Shown here in pieces: positions 1-8,338 of a stretch of 64,000 nucleotides of DNA. Position 1 is the first letter of the stretch. The number at the start of each line of letters is the position of its first letter. The stretch spans positions 1,516,001 to 1,580,000 of the forward strand of contig NZ_CP039634.1 in NCBI RefSeq assembly GCF_004923295.1. The letters run 5' to 3'. The position numbers and the translations under genes were made by a program. This DNA comes from Azospirillum sp. TSH100. Its GTDB lineage: Bacteria; Pseudomonadota; Alphaproteobacteria; Azospirillales; Azospirillaceae. The notes beneath the pieces were generated by a model, which did not search any database, had not been told where the DNA came from, and worked only from the letters and a program-made list of their open reading frames with translations.

Positions 1-2
1 GC

Positions 3-383
3 GCCCTGCCGCCTCCGCACGAGGATCTGGAGACCGACCTCGCCCGCTTCCTGCACGCCCAGCTGAAGCACAGCTGGGAGTGCCGCGACTTCACCCGTGT
101 CGTGCTGGCCCGTGCCCTGGTCGATCCGGCGATCGCCGATGAGATGGCCCGAACCCTGTCGCAGAGCCGCATCCCCTGTCTCGTGAAGCGGCTGGAGGGG
201 CATCGCGACCGTGGCGCCATCGCCGCCGACGCCGACCTCGCCAATGTGGCGGCCGGCATCGCGACGCTCAGCTTCGGTTTGGGCTTCCTCGATCAGGTGG
301 TGTTCGGCCGTGACGATGCCGGCATCTGCGCGATGGTCGGCACGCTGGCCCACACCATCGCCCATGGCCTGACGCCGCGGTAG
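3..383 (+). CDS. TetR-family transcriptional regulator, C-terminal part (5' truncated by window)
   Basis: An open frame enters from the left edge and ends with TAG at 381-383. About 126 residues are visible. They are entirely alpha-helical in character and lack the helix-turn-helix, which must lie outside the window. The segment with SRIPCLVKRLEGHRDRG, followed by an AAGIATLSFGLGF stretch, resembles the ligand-binding/dimerisation domain of AefR-type TetR repressors. The ligand cannot be told. The next gene is convergent and encodes an exporter, so a regulator-transporter link is possible but not shown. Family assignment is moderate because only the variable domain is present. Confidence 0.6.
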   Translation, partial: ALPPPHEDLETDLARFLHAQLKHSWECRDFTRVVLARALVDPAIADEMARTLSQSRIPCLVKRLEGHRDRGAIAADADLANVAAGIATLSFGLGFLDQVVFGRDDAGICAMVGTLAHTIAHGLTPR

Positions 384-400
384 GCCGCAAGTTCTAACGG

Positions 401-1327
401 TTACTCCGCAGCGGCGGCCGCGCGGGTGGTGGCGCGGTGGCTGTGCACCGCGTCGGCGGTGAAGACGGCCAGCGCCACCCAGATGCAGGCGAAGGTGATG
501 GCGTGGCCGCGCGTGAACGCCTCGCCATAGACCAGCACGCCCAGCAGGAGCTGCCCGGTCGGCCCGACATATTGCAGCAGCCCCATGGTGGTCAGCGTCA
601 GCCGTCCCGCGCCGATCATGAACAGCACCAGCGGCACCGCCGTCATCGGCCCGGCCAGCACCAGCAGGGTGCTCTCGCCCCAGCCATGACCGAAGGCGCC
701 GTCACTGCCCACCCACAGCAGATAGCCGAGTGCGGCCGGCAGCAGCAGGGCGGTTTCCACCAGCAGGCCGATCACCGGATCGATCGCCGCCTTCTTGCGT
801 ACCAGGGCATAGAAACCGAAGGATAGCGCCAGCGACAGGGCAACCCAGGGCACGGCGCCATAGCTGGCGACGAGGCTGCCGACGCCGGCCGTGGCGATGG
901 CGACCGCCAGCATTCGCCCGCGGCTGAGCCGTTCATGCAGGAACAGCACGCCCAGCAGCACATTGATCAGCGGGTTGATGAAATAGCCCAGGCTGGCCTC
1001 GACCAGCCGGTTGTTCACCACCGCCCAGATGAAGACCGTCCAGTTGATGGTGACCAGCAGGGTGGTGACCACCAGGATGCCCAGCCGGCGCCAACTGCCC
1101 ACCGCCAGGACGACGGCCGCCGGTCCGCGCGTCACCAGCACGATGACGCCGACCAGCAGCACCGTCCAAACCACGCGGTGGGCGACGATCTCCACCGCGC
1201 CGACATCGCCCAGCGATTTGAAGAAGACCGGGTTGACCAGCCCCCAGATCAGGTAGGAGGAGAGCGCCGCGACGAACGCCGCGGTCGTGGAGGTCGGGGC
1301 CTTGGCGGGCGGCAGGGTCTGAACCAT
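401..1327 (-). CDS. rarD: RarD-like EamA-family inner-membrane transporter
   Basis: This 308-residue protein has about ten hydrophobic segments arranged as two EamA halves. It belongs to the RarD branch of the drug/metabolite transporter superfamily: the N-terminal region SSYLIWGLVNPVFFKSLGDV and the internal ATAGVG segment fit this branch. RarD proteins are annotated as chloramphenicol-sensitivity or general metabolite permeases, and the true substrate is unknown. The ATG at 1325-1327 gives the usual family length. It converges with the TetR-like gene with only 17 bp between them. Family call is firm; the symbol rests on family resemblance. Confidence 0.8.
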   Translation of the reverse strand: MVQTLPPAKAPTSTTAAFVAALSSYLIWGLVNPVFFKSLGDVGAVEIVAHRVVWTVLLVGVIVLVTRGPAAVVLAVGSWRRLGILVVTTLLVTINWTVFIWAVVNNRLVEASLGYFINPLINVLLGVLFLHERLSRGRMLAVAIATAGVGSLVASYGAVPWVALSLALSFGFYALVRKKAAIDPVIGLLVETALLLPAALGYLLWVGSDGAFGHGWGESTLLVLAGPMTAVPLVLFMIGAGRLTLTTMGLLQYVGPTGQLLLGVLVYGEAFTRGHAITFACIWVALAVFTADAVHSHRATTRAAAAAE

Positions 1328-1432
1328 ACCGTCCGTTTAGCACATTGTTTGTGCAATCCGGCAGCGGGCCGCCGAACATGGCCGGGCTGCGCGGTCGGCA
1401 TCGCTGTCTGCCACCCTCGGTCCTTGCATGAA

Positions 1433-1456
1433 AAAGCCCCGCAGAAGCGGGGCTTT
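1433..1456 (-). terminator. Rho-independent terminator after grxD
   Basis: A perfect 10-bp stem, AAAGCCCCGC with GCGGGGCTTT, encloses the loop AGAA at 1443-1446. Read on the minus strand it is followed by more T residues. It lies 27 bp beyond the grxD stop and should end the bolA-grxD transcript. Confidence 0.85.
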
Positions 1457-1483
1457 CTCGCAGCCGTCGGACCGGCGACGCGG

Positions 1484-1819
<336 letters not shown>

Positions 1820-1881
1820 GACTTGGGTAACCCTTCCGATTGGGCCCGGCGGTGCCGCGGCCTTGTCCGTTGCGACTTTGA

Positions 1882-2121
1882 TCAGGCGCCTTCCGGCACC
1901 GCGGTGGTCAGCGCCAGGGCGTGCAGTTCGCCGCCCATCCTCCCCTGAAGGGACGCGTAGACCATCTGGTGCTGCTGCACCCGGCTCTTGCCCTTGAAGG
2001 CCGCGGAGGTGACGAGCGCGGCATAGTGGTCGCCGTCGCCCCGCAGATCCGCGATCTCCACGACCGCGTCCGGGATGCCTTCCTTGATGAGCTTTTCGAT
2101 CGTGGCGGCTTCCATCGCCAT
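1882..2121 (-). CDS. BolA-family protein (BolA2/YrbA-like)
   Basis: This 79-residue protein shows the BolA-like core: FKGKSRVQQHQMVYASLQGRM followed by LHALAL, including the conserved histidine that ligates a shared Fe-S cluster. The protein is expected to be cytosolic and to form a [2Fe-2S] heterodimer with the glutaredoxin encoded next. The ATG at 2119-2121 (MAMEAAT) was chosen; a second in-frame ATG lies two codons later. The short length fits the BolA2/IbaG group better than full-length BolA (about 105 residues). purB lies 163 bp upstream on the same strand, so co-transcription is possible. Confidence 0.88.
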   Translation of the reverse strand: MAMEAATIEKLIKEGIPDAVVEIADLRGDGDHYAALVTSAAFKGKSRVQQHQMVYASLQGRMGGELHALALTTAVPEGA

Positions 2122-2284
2122 GGGTACGGTCCTCGCTCTGTTCAGGATTGCCCCGCCCGGGCACATGCTTCTCGAGATAGAGTAGGTGCGGGCGGGCCGT
2201 TTGTCATCCACCGGCAAAGATTTGCCGGAATGCGGAAGACGCGGGAACCGCCCGGGACACCCTTTATTCAACAGGAAAGATCCG

Positions 2285-3580
2285 TTATTCGCCGAACACG
2301 CGCTTGAACACCGTGTCGACATGCTTGGTGTGGTAGGACATGTCGAACATCGGCTCCAGCTTGTCGCGGCCGATGTGCTTGGCGATGTCGGCGTCGCTCG
2401 ACAGCAGGTCCAGATAGTTGCCGCCCTTCTCCCACACCTGCATGGCGTTGCGCTGCACCGCCTTGTAGCTGTCCTCGCGGCTCATGCCGGCCTGGGTCAG
2501 CGCCAGCAGCACGCGCTGCGAGAAGACCAGCCCGCCCAGATCGTCCAGGTTCCGCTGCATGCGCTCCGGATAGACCACCAGCTTTTCCATCATGCTGGTC
2601 AGGCGCACCAGGGCGAAGTCCAGCGTGACGGTGGCGTCGGGGCCGATCATGCGCTCGACCGAGCTGTGCGAGATGTCGCGCTCGTGCCACAGCGCCACAT
2701 TCTCCAGCGCCGGGACGACGGCGGAGCGGACGATGCGGGCCAGGCCGGTCAGGTTTTCCGACAGGACCGGGTTGCGCTTGTGCGGCATCGCCGACGAGCC
2801 CTTCTGGCCGGGGTGGAAGTATTCCTCCGCCTCGCGCACCTCGGTGCGCTGGAGGTGGCGGATTTCCGTCGCCAGATTCTCGATGCTCGACGCGATCACG
2901 CCCAGCACGGAGAAGAAGAAGGCGTGGCGGTCGCGCGGAATGACCTGGGTCGACACCGGCTCCACCGACAGGCCCAGCTTGGCGGCGACATGCTCCTCGA
3001 CCCGCGGGTCGATGTTGGCGAAGGTGCCGACGGCGCCGGAGATGGCGCAGGTGGCGATGTCCTGGCGCGCCTGGACCAGACGCTCGCGCCCGCGGGCGAA
3101 GGCGGCGTAATGGCCGGCCAGCTTCAGGCCGAAGGTCGTCGGCTCGGCATGGATGCCGTGGCTGCGGCCGATGGTGACGGTGTTCTTGTGCTCGTATGCC
3201 CGGCGCTTCAGCGCGGTCAGCAGGGCGTCCATGTCGGCCAGCAGCAGGTCTGCCGCCTGGGTCAGCTGGACGGCGAGGCAGGTGTCCAGCACGTCGGACG
3301 AGGTCATGCCCTGGTGGACGAAGCGGGCCTCGGGGCCGACATACTCGGCGAGATTGGTCAGGAAGGCGATGACGTCATGACGGGTCTCGCGCTCGATCTC
3401 GTCGATGCGGTCGATCTGCCACTTGCCGCGCTCCCACACCGCCTTGGCGGCTTCCTTCGGGATCACGCCCAGCTCGGCCTGCGCGTCGCAGGCGTGCGCC
3501 TCGATCTCGAACCAGATGCGGAAGCGGTTTTCCGGCTCCCAGATGCGGGCCATTTCGTGGCGGGTATAGCGGGGGATCAT
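2285..3580 (-). CDS. purB: Adenylosuccinate lyase
   Basis: The 431-residue protein is a fumarase/aspartase-superfamily lyase of purine synthesis. It cleaves SAICAR to AICAR and adenylosuccinate to AMP, releasing fumarate. Visible motifs are MTSSDVLDT, IGRSHGIHAEPTTFG with the catalytic histidine region, and the superfamily signature GSSAMPHKRNP in the flexible serine loop. The start MIPRYTRHEM (ATG at 3578-3580) matches the family; the open frame extends further upstream without support. Length is normal. It diverges from the GGDEF-EAL gene across a 424-bp gap. Confidence 0.96.
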   Translation of the reverse strand: MIPRYTRHEMARIWEPENRFRIWFEIEAHACDAQAELGVIPKEAAKAVWERGKWQIDRIDEIERETRHDVIAFLTNLAEYVGPEARFVHQGMTSSDVLDTCLAVQLTQAADLLLADMDALLTALKRRAYEHKNTVTIGRSHGIHAEPTTFGLKLAGHYAAFARGRERLVQARQDIATCAISGAVGTFANIDPRVEEHVAAKLGLSVEPVSTQVIPRDRHAFFFSVLGVIASSIENLATEIRHLQRTEVREAEEYFHPGQKGSSAMPHKRNPVLSENLTGLARIVRSAVVPALENVALWHERDISHSSVERMIGPDATVTLDFALVRLTSMMEKLVVYPERMQRNLDDLGGLVFSQRVLLALTQAGMSREDSYKAVQRNAMQVWEKGGNYLDLLSSDADIAKHIGRDKLEPMFDMSYHTKHVDTVFKRVFGE

Positions 3581-4004
3581 CGGCACTCTCCGGAGGAAGC
3601 GGGCGCTGGATTGCAGGTGGCTAGCGGGTCTCGTAGCACGCGCGCGCGACCATAGCGGTGCCGGAGTGCGTTTTAAAGCGTCGCGATGACCCGATCCCAT
3701 CAGCCCAAAGCGGGCCACCGCCGGGAGCATTAATCTTCGCCGCCGAATTGTTGTCAGCCTAAGGGAATCCGCGCCTAATGCTTGACAGGCGCACTTTGCG
3801 GCAATTCCCTGTCGGTATACAGTCCTGCACCCCAACGGCCATCCAGAGGTGAGGAAAACAGTCAAAGAGTCGCGCCCGGGTGGATTTCCTTTGCTTGCAG
3901 TTGAATCCGCGCGAGCATTAAGCAACACTTGCGCAGCGCATCGGGGCCGGCCCCAGCCGGCATCCGCAATTTCCATCCGACAGGCCATCCGAAGGGAGCC
4001 CTTC
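3581..4004. other. Intergenic region between purB and the GGDEF-EAL gene
   Basis: This divergent gap should hold both promoters. A TTGACA hexamer at 3782-3787 and a TATACA hexamer at 3816-3821 are visible on the plus strand but lie 28 bp apart, too far for one sigma-70 promoter. The second half of the gap (from 3849) is open in frame with the downstream gene from a GTG at 3849. I treat it as leader because a better ribosome-binding site sits at 3991-3998. Confidence 0.4.
3991..3998 (+). promoter_or_regulatory. Ribosome-binding site that decides a TTG start
   Basis: GAAGGGAG lies 6 bp before the TTG at 4005-4007. The alternative GTG at 3849 lacks a well-spaced site, so the TTG is the preferred start of the GGDEF-EAL gene. 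Confidence 0.55.
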
Positions 4005-7000
4005 TTGTCCGACCCCGTCGCCGAGCTGGTCCGTGCGCCGTCGCGCTCGTCCGACGAGGCCCGGCTTTACCGGCTGCAATTCCTGGCGTCGATGGCGCTG
4101 GTGGCGGCGCTCGTCCTCGGGCTTGGGCTCTACTTCGTCTGGCAGCATTGGGCCGACCTGGAGCACGACCTGCAGCAGAGCGAGGCGCGCTACGTCCAGG
4201 AGCAGCATCAGGCCCTGGTGCAGGAGGTGGAGAATGCGCAGTCATATCTCGCCTACATGCGCTCCCGCGTCGAGCCGCTGCTGAAGGAGCAGCTGCGCGC
4301 CCAGGTGGACGAGGCCTATTCCATCGCCCGCAGCGTCCATGATCGGGAAAAGGACATCCTGCCCGAAGCGTCGGTGAAGGAGTCGATCAAGGAGACGCTG
4401 CGGCCGCTGCGCTTCTCTGGCGGTCGCGGCTATTACTTCATCAACGACCTGAACGGCGAATCGGTGCTGATGCCGGTCGACCCGGCGCGGGAAGGCACCT
4501 CGGCCTTCGCCGCCCCCGATCCGCAGGGCGCCGCAGTGGTGCGCGAGCTGATGCGGGCGGCCCAGGACCCCAGCCTGCGTGGTTTCGCCCGCTATCGCTG
4601 GCGTATGCCGGACGACCCGGCCCAGGCCGTCGACAAGCTGGCTTTCGTCCGCCGTTTCGAACCCTATGACTGGCTGATCGGCGCCAGCGATTCGCTGGGC
4701 GCGGTGGAAGCGCGCCTGCAGCATGAATCGCTGGAGCGGCTGCGCGCCTTCCGCTTCGGGGAGACCGGCTATGTCGGCGTGCTGCGCCAGGACGGGCAGG
4801 TGCTGCTGTCGCCGACCGCTCCGGCATCGGAGGGCATGAACGCCCGCGACCTGCCGTGGAAGACGGAACGCGACCTCGTCACCCGGCTGCTGGAGCTCGG
4901 GCGCCAGGGCGGCGGGGAGCTGCGCTACGACTGGATCCATCCGGTCACCGCAAGGCCGACGCCGAAGATGGCCTATGTCTCGGCGCCGAGCGTCTGGGGC
5001 TGGATCCTGGTCGCCGGCTTCTACATCGACGATGTCGGCAAGGAGATGGAGATGCGCCGGGCCGAGATCAGCCGCGGCGTCAACCAGCGGGTCTGGACCA
5101 CGGTGGCGGTGCTGGGCGTGGCGCTCGCCGCATCGGTCGGCGTGTCGTGGCTGGTCACCGGCTGGATCCGGCGCATCGTCGGCAGCTACCAGCTGCGGGT
5201 CCGCCATAGCGACAGCATGCTGCGCGAGCGGGCGCGCCAGCTCTATCTCGCCAATTTCTTCGTCGACCATGTGTCGGAGATCGTCGTGCTGGCCGACGCC
5301 AGCCTGCGCATCGCCTACATCAACCCCTTCGGCTGCCAGGCATTGGGCGGGACGCTGGAGGATCTGGTGATGGGGCAGGCCGACCTGCTGAAGCGCTTCG
5401 CGTCCGAGGGCGACGACGCGGCCAGCCATTACGAGACCGTCTATCGCACCGTCGACGGCCGCACGCTGGAGCTCGAGGTCACCGCCAGCCGCATCACCTA
5501 TGAGGGTGAGGTCTATTACTCCGCCATCGCCCGCGACATCAGCGAGCGCAAGCGGGCAGAATGGCAGCTGCGGCTGTCGGCGAAGGTGTTCGACAACGCG
5601 GCGGAGGGCATGTTCGTCGCCAACGAGCAGCGGCAGATCGTCGCCGCCAACGATGCCTTCTCCCGCATCACCGGCTATGACCGCGACGAGGTGCTGGGCC
5701 GCGGTCCGGAGTTCCTGCGTTCGGACCGCAACCCGCCCGGCTTCTACGAGGAGCTGTGGCTGCAACTGATCGCCGAGGGCCATTGGGCCGGCGAGATCTG
5801 GAGCACCCGCAAGAACGGCGAGGTTTTCCCGGAATGGCTCAGCGTCAAGCTGGTCCGCAACGAGGACGGCGCCGTCGCCAACTACATCGCCGCCTTCACC
5901 GACATCACCGCGATCAGGGCGCAGGAGGAGCGCATCCGCCATCTGGCGCAGTTCGACTTCCTGACCGACCTGCCCAACCGCTTTCTGCTGCGCGACCGGC
6001 TGGAGCGCGCCATGTTGGCCGCCGGGCGCCACGGCACCAAGGTCGGGCTGCTGTTCGTCGATCTCGACCGCTTCAAGACCATCAACGACAGCTTGGGCCA
6101 TCAGGTCGGCGACGATCTGCTGCGCAAGGTGGGAGAACGGCTCACCGGCACCGTGCGGGCCAGCGATACCGTCAGCCGGCAGGGTGGCGACGAGTTCATC
6201 ATCCTGATCAGCGACATGGACAGCCCCGACGCCGCCGGCATCGTCGCGCGGAAGGTTCTGCACACCCTGTCGGAGCCCTACCTGATCGAGGGGCACGAGT
6301 TGCAGGTCACGCCCTCCATCGGCATCGCCGTCTACCCCGACGACGGCACCGGCATCGACGGGCTGCTGAAGAGCGCGGACATGGCGATGTACGCGGCGAA
6401 GGAGGCCGGGCGTGCGACCTACCAGTTCTTCACGCCGGAACTGAACCGCCGCGCGTCCGACCGGATGTGGACGGAGAGCAACCTGCGCCGGGCGCTGGCC
6501 AACAACGAGTTGGAGCTGCATTTCCAGCCGCAATTCTCGCTGGACGGCCGCCGTCTGGTCGGGGCGGAGGCGCTGGTGCGCTGGCGTCAGCCCGACGGCA
6601 CGCTGATCATGCCCGGCCAGTTCATCCCGATTGCCGAGGACACCGGCCTGATCCTGCCGCTGGGCGACTGGGTGCTGGGCGAGGCCTGCCGCCGCGCGGC
6701 GGAACTGCTGCGGCACCAGACCCTGGTGATCGCCATCAATCTGTCGGCGGTGCAGGTGCGCCGCCCCGGGCTGGCCGAGCGGGTGGCCGGCTGGCTGTCC
6801 GCCTACGGCATCCCGCCCTCGGTGCTGGAGCTGGAGGTGACGGAAAGCGTCCTGATGGACGAGTCCGACGTGGTGTCGGAAACCTTCTCGCAGCTGCGCG
6901 AGATGGGGGTGCCGCTCGCCATCGATGATTTCGGCACCGGCTATTCGTCGCTGGCCTATCTGAAGCGCTTCCGTGTCGACAAGCTGAAGATCGACCGCAG

Positions 7001-7262
7001 CTTCGTCAGCGGCCTGCGTGCGGGCAACCCGGACAGCGGCGCCATCGCCGAGGCGATCATCAGCATGGCGCGGTCCTTGCGCATGCAGACGCTGGCCGAA
7101 GGGGTGGAGACGGAGGAGCAGTACGACTGCCTCGTCGAACTGGGCTGCGACCAGTGCCAGGGCTATCTGCTGGGCCGTCCGATGCCCTACGAGGATTTTC
7201 TCGAATTCGTCCGGCGCGACGCCGCCGCCGCCGAACCGCGGCTGGCCGAGGCGGTGGAATAG
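4005..7262 (+). CDS. Membrane cyclic-di-GMP enzyme: Cache-PAS-PAS-GGDEF-EAL
   Basis: This 1085-residue protein has a membrane segment near residues 26-47 and a periplasmic region of about 310 residues that looks like two Cache_2-type units (YYFIND and a GYVGVLRQDG segment). A second membrane helix follows near 363-388, then PAS domains near 412-525 and 528-650. The GGDEF domain has an intact GGDEF motif at 727-731 and an RASD inhibitory site exactly five residues before it. The EAL domain has EAL at 855-857, NLSAVQV, DDFGTGYSS and KIDRSFV. Both cyclase and phosphodiesterase motifs are therefore intact. Net activity cannot be predicted. It probably couples a periplasmic small-molecule signal to motility or biofilm control. 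Confidence 0.88.
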   Translation: MSDPVAELVRAPSRSSDEARLYRLQFLASMALVAALVLGLGLYFVWQHWADLEHDLQQSEARYVQEQHQALVQEVENAQSYLAYMRSRVEPLLKEQLRAQVDEAYSIARSVHDREKDILPEASVKESIKETLRPLRFSGGRGYYFINDLNGESVLMPVDPAREGTSAFAAPDPQGAAVVRELMRAAQDPSLRGFARYRWRMPDDPAQAVDKLAFVRRFEPYDWLIGASDSLGAVEARLQHESLERLRAFRFGETGYVGVLRQDGQVLLSPTAPASEGMNARDLPWKTERDLVTRLLELGRQGGGELRYDWIHPVTARPTPKMAYVSAPSVWGWILVAGFYIDDVGKEMEMRRAEISRGVNQRVWTTVAVLGVALAASVGVSWLVTGWIRRIVGSYQLRVRHSDSMLRERARQLYLANFFVDHVSEIVVLADASLRIAYINPFGCQALGGTLEDLVMGQADLLKRFASEGDDAASHYETVYRTVDGRTLELEVTASRITYEGEVYYSAIARDISERKRAEWQLRLSAKVFDNAAEGMFVANEQRQIVAANDAFSRITGYDRDEVLGRGPEFLRSDRNPPGFYEELWLQLIAEGHWAGEIWSTRKNGEVFPEWLSVKLVRNEDGAVANYIAAFTDITAIRAQEERIRHLAQFDFLTDLPNRFLLRDRLERAMLAAGRHGTKVGLLFVDLDRFKTINDSLGHQVGDDLLRKVGERLTGTVRASDTVSRQGGDEFIILISDMDSPDAAGIVARKVLHTLSEPYLIEGHELQVTPSIGIAVYPDDGTGIDGLLKSADMAMYAAKEAGRATYQFFTPELNRRASDRMWTESNLRRALANNELELHFQPQFSLDGRRLVGAEALVRWRQPDGTLIMPGQFIPIAEDTGLILPLGDWVLGEACRRAAELLRHQTLVIAINLSAVQVRRPGLAERVAGWLSAYGIPPSVLELEVTESVLMDESDVVSETFSQLREMGVPLAIDDFGTGYSSLAYLKRFRVDKLKIDRSFVSGLRAGNPDSGAIAEAIISMARSLRMQTLAEGVETEEQYDCLVELGCDQCQGYLLGRPMPYEDFLEFVRRDAAAAEPRLAEAVE

Positions 7263-7284
7263 GCGCCGGGCTTCCCCGCGACCG

Positions 7285-8043
7285 TCAGCCGTACCGCAGC
7301 AGCCGCGTTCCGTTCGCCTTCAGCCAAGCCCGTGGCCATTCCACGCCCGAGCCGTCCGTCAGGCTGGCGCACAGCGCCCAGAAACGCTGGGAATGGTTCA
7401 TCTCGCGCAGATGCGCCACCTCGTGCCCGACCACATAGTCGAGCACCTGTTCCGGCGTCAGGATCAGCCGCCAGGAGAAGGACAACCGTCCGGTCGACGA
7501 ACAGCTGCCCCAGCGGCTCCTGGTGTCGCGGATGGTGACCGCCGCCACCCGGGCGCCGATGGTCGCCGCCTTCTGCCGGGCGCGGGTCGCCAGTTCGCGC
7601 TTGGCCTCCGCCGTCAGGAAATCGCGGACGCGGCGGGCAACATGCTCCGGCTGGCCGCCGACCAGCAGGACACCGTCCTCGATCCGGCTCGGGCCGCGCA
7701 GGGCCGGGTCGTGGCGGATGACGTGTTCGACGCCGAGATAGGGCACACTGGCGCCGTCGGCGAAGGGCAGCGAGGGCGGCATTGCCGCCAGCCGAGCCCG
7801 CAGCCAGCCGTCATGGCGGCCGACGAACTGGCGGGCGTCGGTTTCCGACACGCCGACCGGCACCACCACCTGGACCAGCCCGCGCCCGGCGTCGACGCGC
7901 AGGGTCATGCGGGTCGCACGCACGCTTTCCCGAAGCTCCAGCGGGATCGGCAGGCCGGAAATCTCCAGCGCGCGCGGCGGCTGGGGGGGCCGGGCGGCGG
8001 ATCGCTTGCGGCGACGCAGAAGGGCGGGAAGGCGTTGCACCAT
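7285..8043 (-). CDS. YgjP-like (DUF45/WLM) zinc metallopeptidase
   Basis: This 252-residue protein has the zinc-peptidase signature HEVAHL near residue 202 and a downstream NHSQRFWAL segment that supplies the third ligand in the YgjP/DUF45 family. A beta-rich N-terminal half precedes it, including TRSRWGSCSSTGRLSFSWRL, the most conserved part of the family. Physiological substrates of these peptidases are unknown. It converges with the GGDEF-EAL gene, with 22 bp between stops. It lacks a signal peptide and is probably cytosolic. Confidence 0.85.
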   Translation of the reverse strand: MVQRLPALLRRRKRSAARPPQPPRALEISGLPIPLELRESVRATRMTLRVDAGRGLVQVVVPVGVSETDARQFVGRHDGWLRARLAAMPPSLPFADGASVPYLGVEHVIRHDPALRGPSRIEDGVLLVGGQPEHVARRVRDFLTAEAKRELATRARQKAATIGARVAAVTIRDTRSRWGSCSSTGRLSFSWRLILTPEQVLDYVVGHEVAHLREMNHSQRFWALCASLTDGSGVEWPRAWLKANGTRLLRYG

Positions 8044-8293
8044 GCCGTCTTATAGCGCGGCGGCCGCCGAATGCGGAAGCGTCCTCCGCCCTTTGTCGGA
8101 GTGGTGCAACGGCGCAGTTTCGGCTTAAAGAATTAGGGCTTTCGAACGATCCCATGCCATGGGGTCGACTGAGGTCACATTTGACACGATCGATCGAGGC
8201 ACAAAATAAAGCAGGGGTAACGCGGTGGTCTGGTGGCCTCCCACTTACCGCCAATTCTGTCGCCGTTTTTTCATCGGGCGGTCTTCCGCTTAT

Positions 8294-8325
8294 CCTTGCC
8301 CCTCAGCCTTGCCCCTCAGCCTTGC
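8294..8325 (+). repeat. 13-bp tandem repeat in a gene leader
   Basis: The unit CCTTGCCCCTCAG occurs twice in a row (8294-8306 and 8307-8319) and its first six bases begin a third copy. It lies just before the ATG of the downstream kinase and may change leader length by slippage. No function is evident. Confidence 0.6.
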
Positions 8326-8338
8326 AGAGTATACGCCG

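Noticed and set aside
3782..3821. TTGACA (3782-3787) with TATACA (3816-3821) as a sigma-70 promoter
   Set aside because: The 28-bp spacing is far outside the usual 16-18 bp.
3849..4004. GTG at 3849 as start of the GGDEF-EAL protein
   Set aside because: It adds about 52 residues of unlikely composition before the membrane helix and has no well-spaced ribosome-binding site, while TTG 4005 has GAAGGGAG 6 bp upstream.
4242..6716. An 824-codon frame on the minus strand across the GGDEF-EAL gene
   Set aside because: Long antisense frames are expected in DNA this GC-rich; its translation is Gln/His/Arg/Asp-rich without domains, whereas the plus strand has complete domain motifs.
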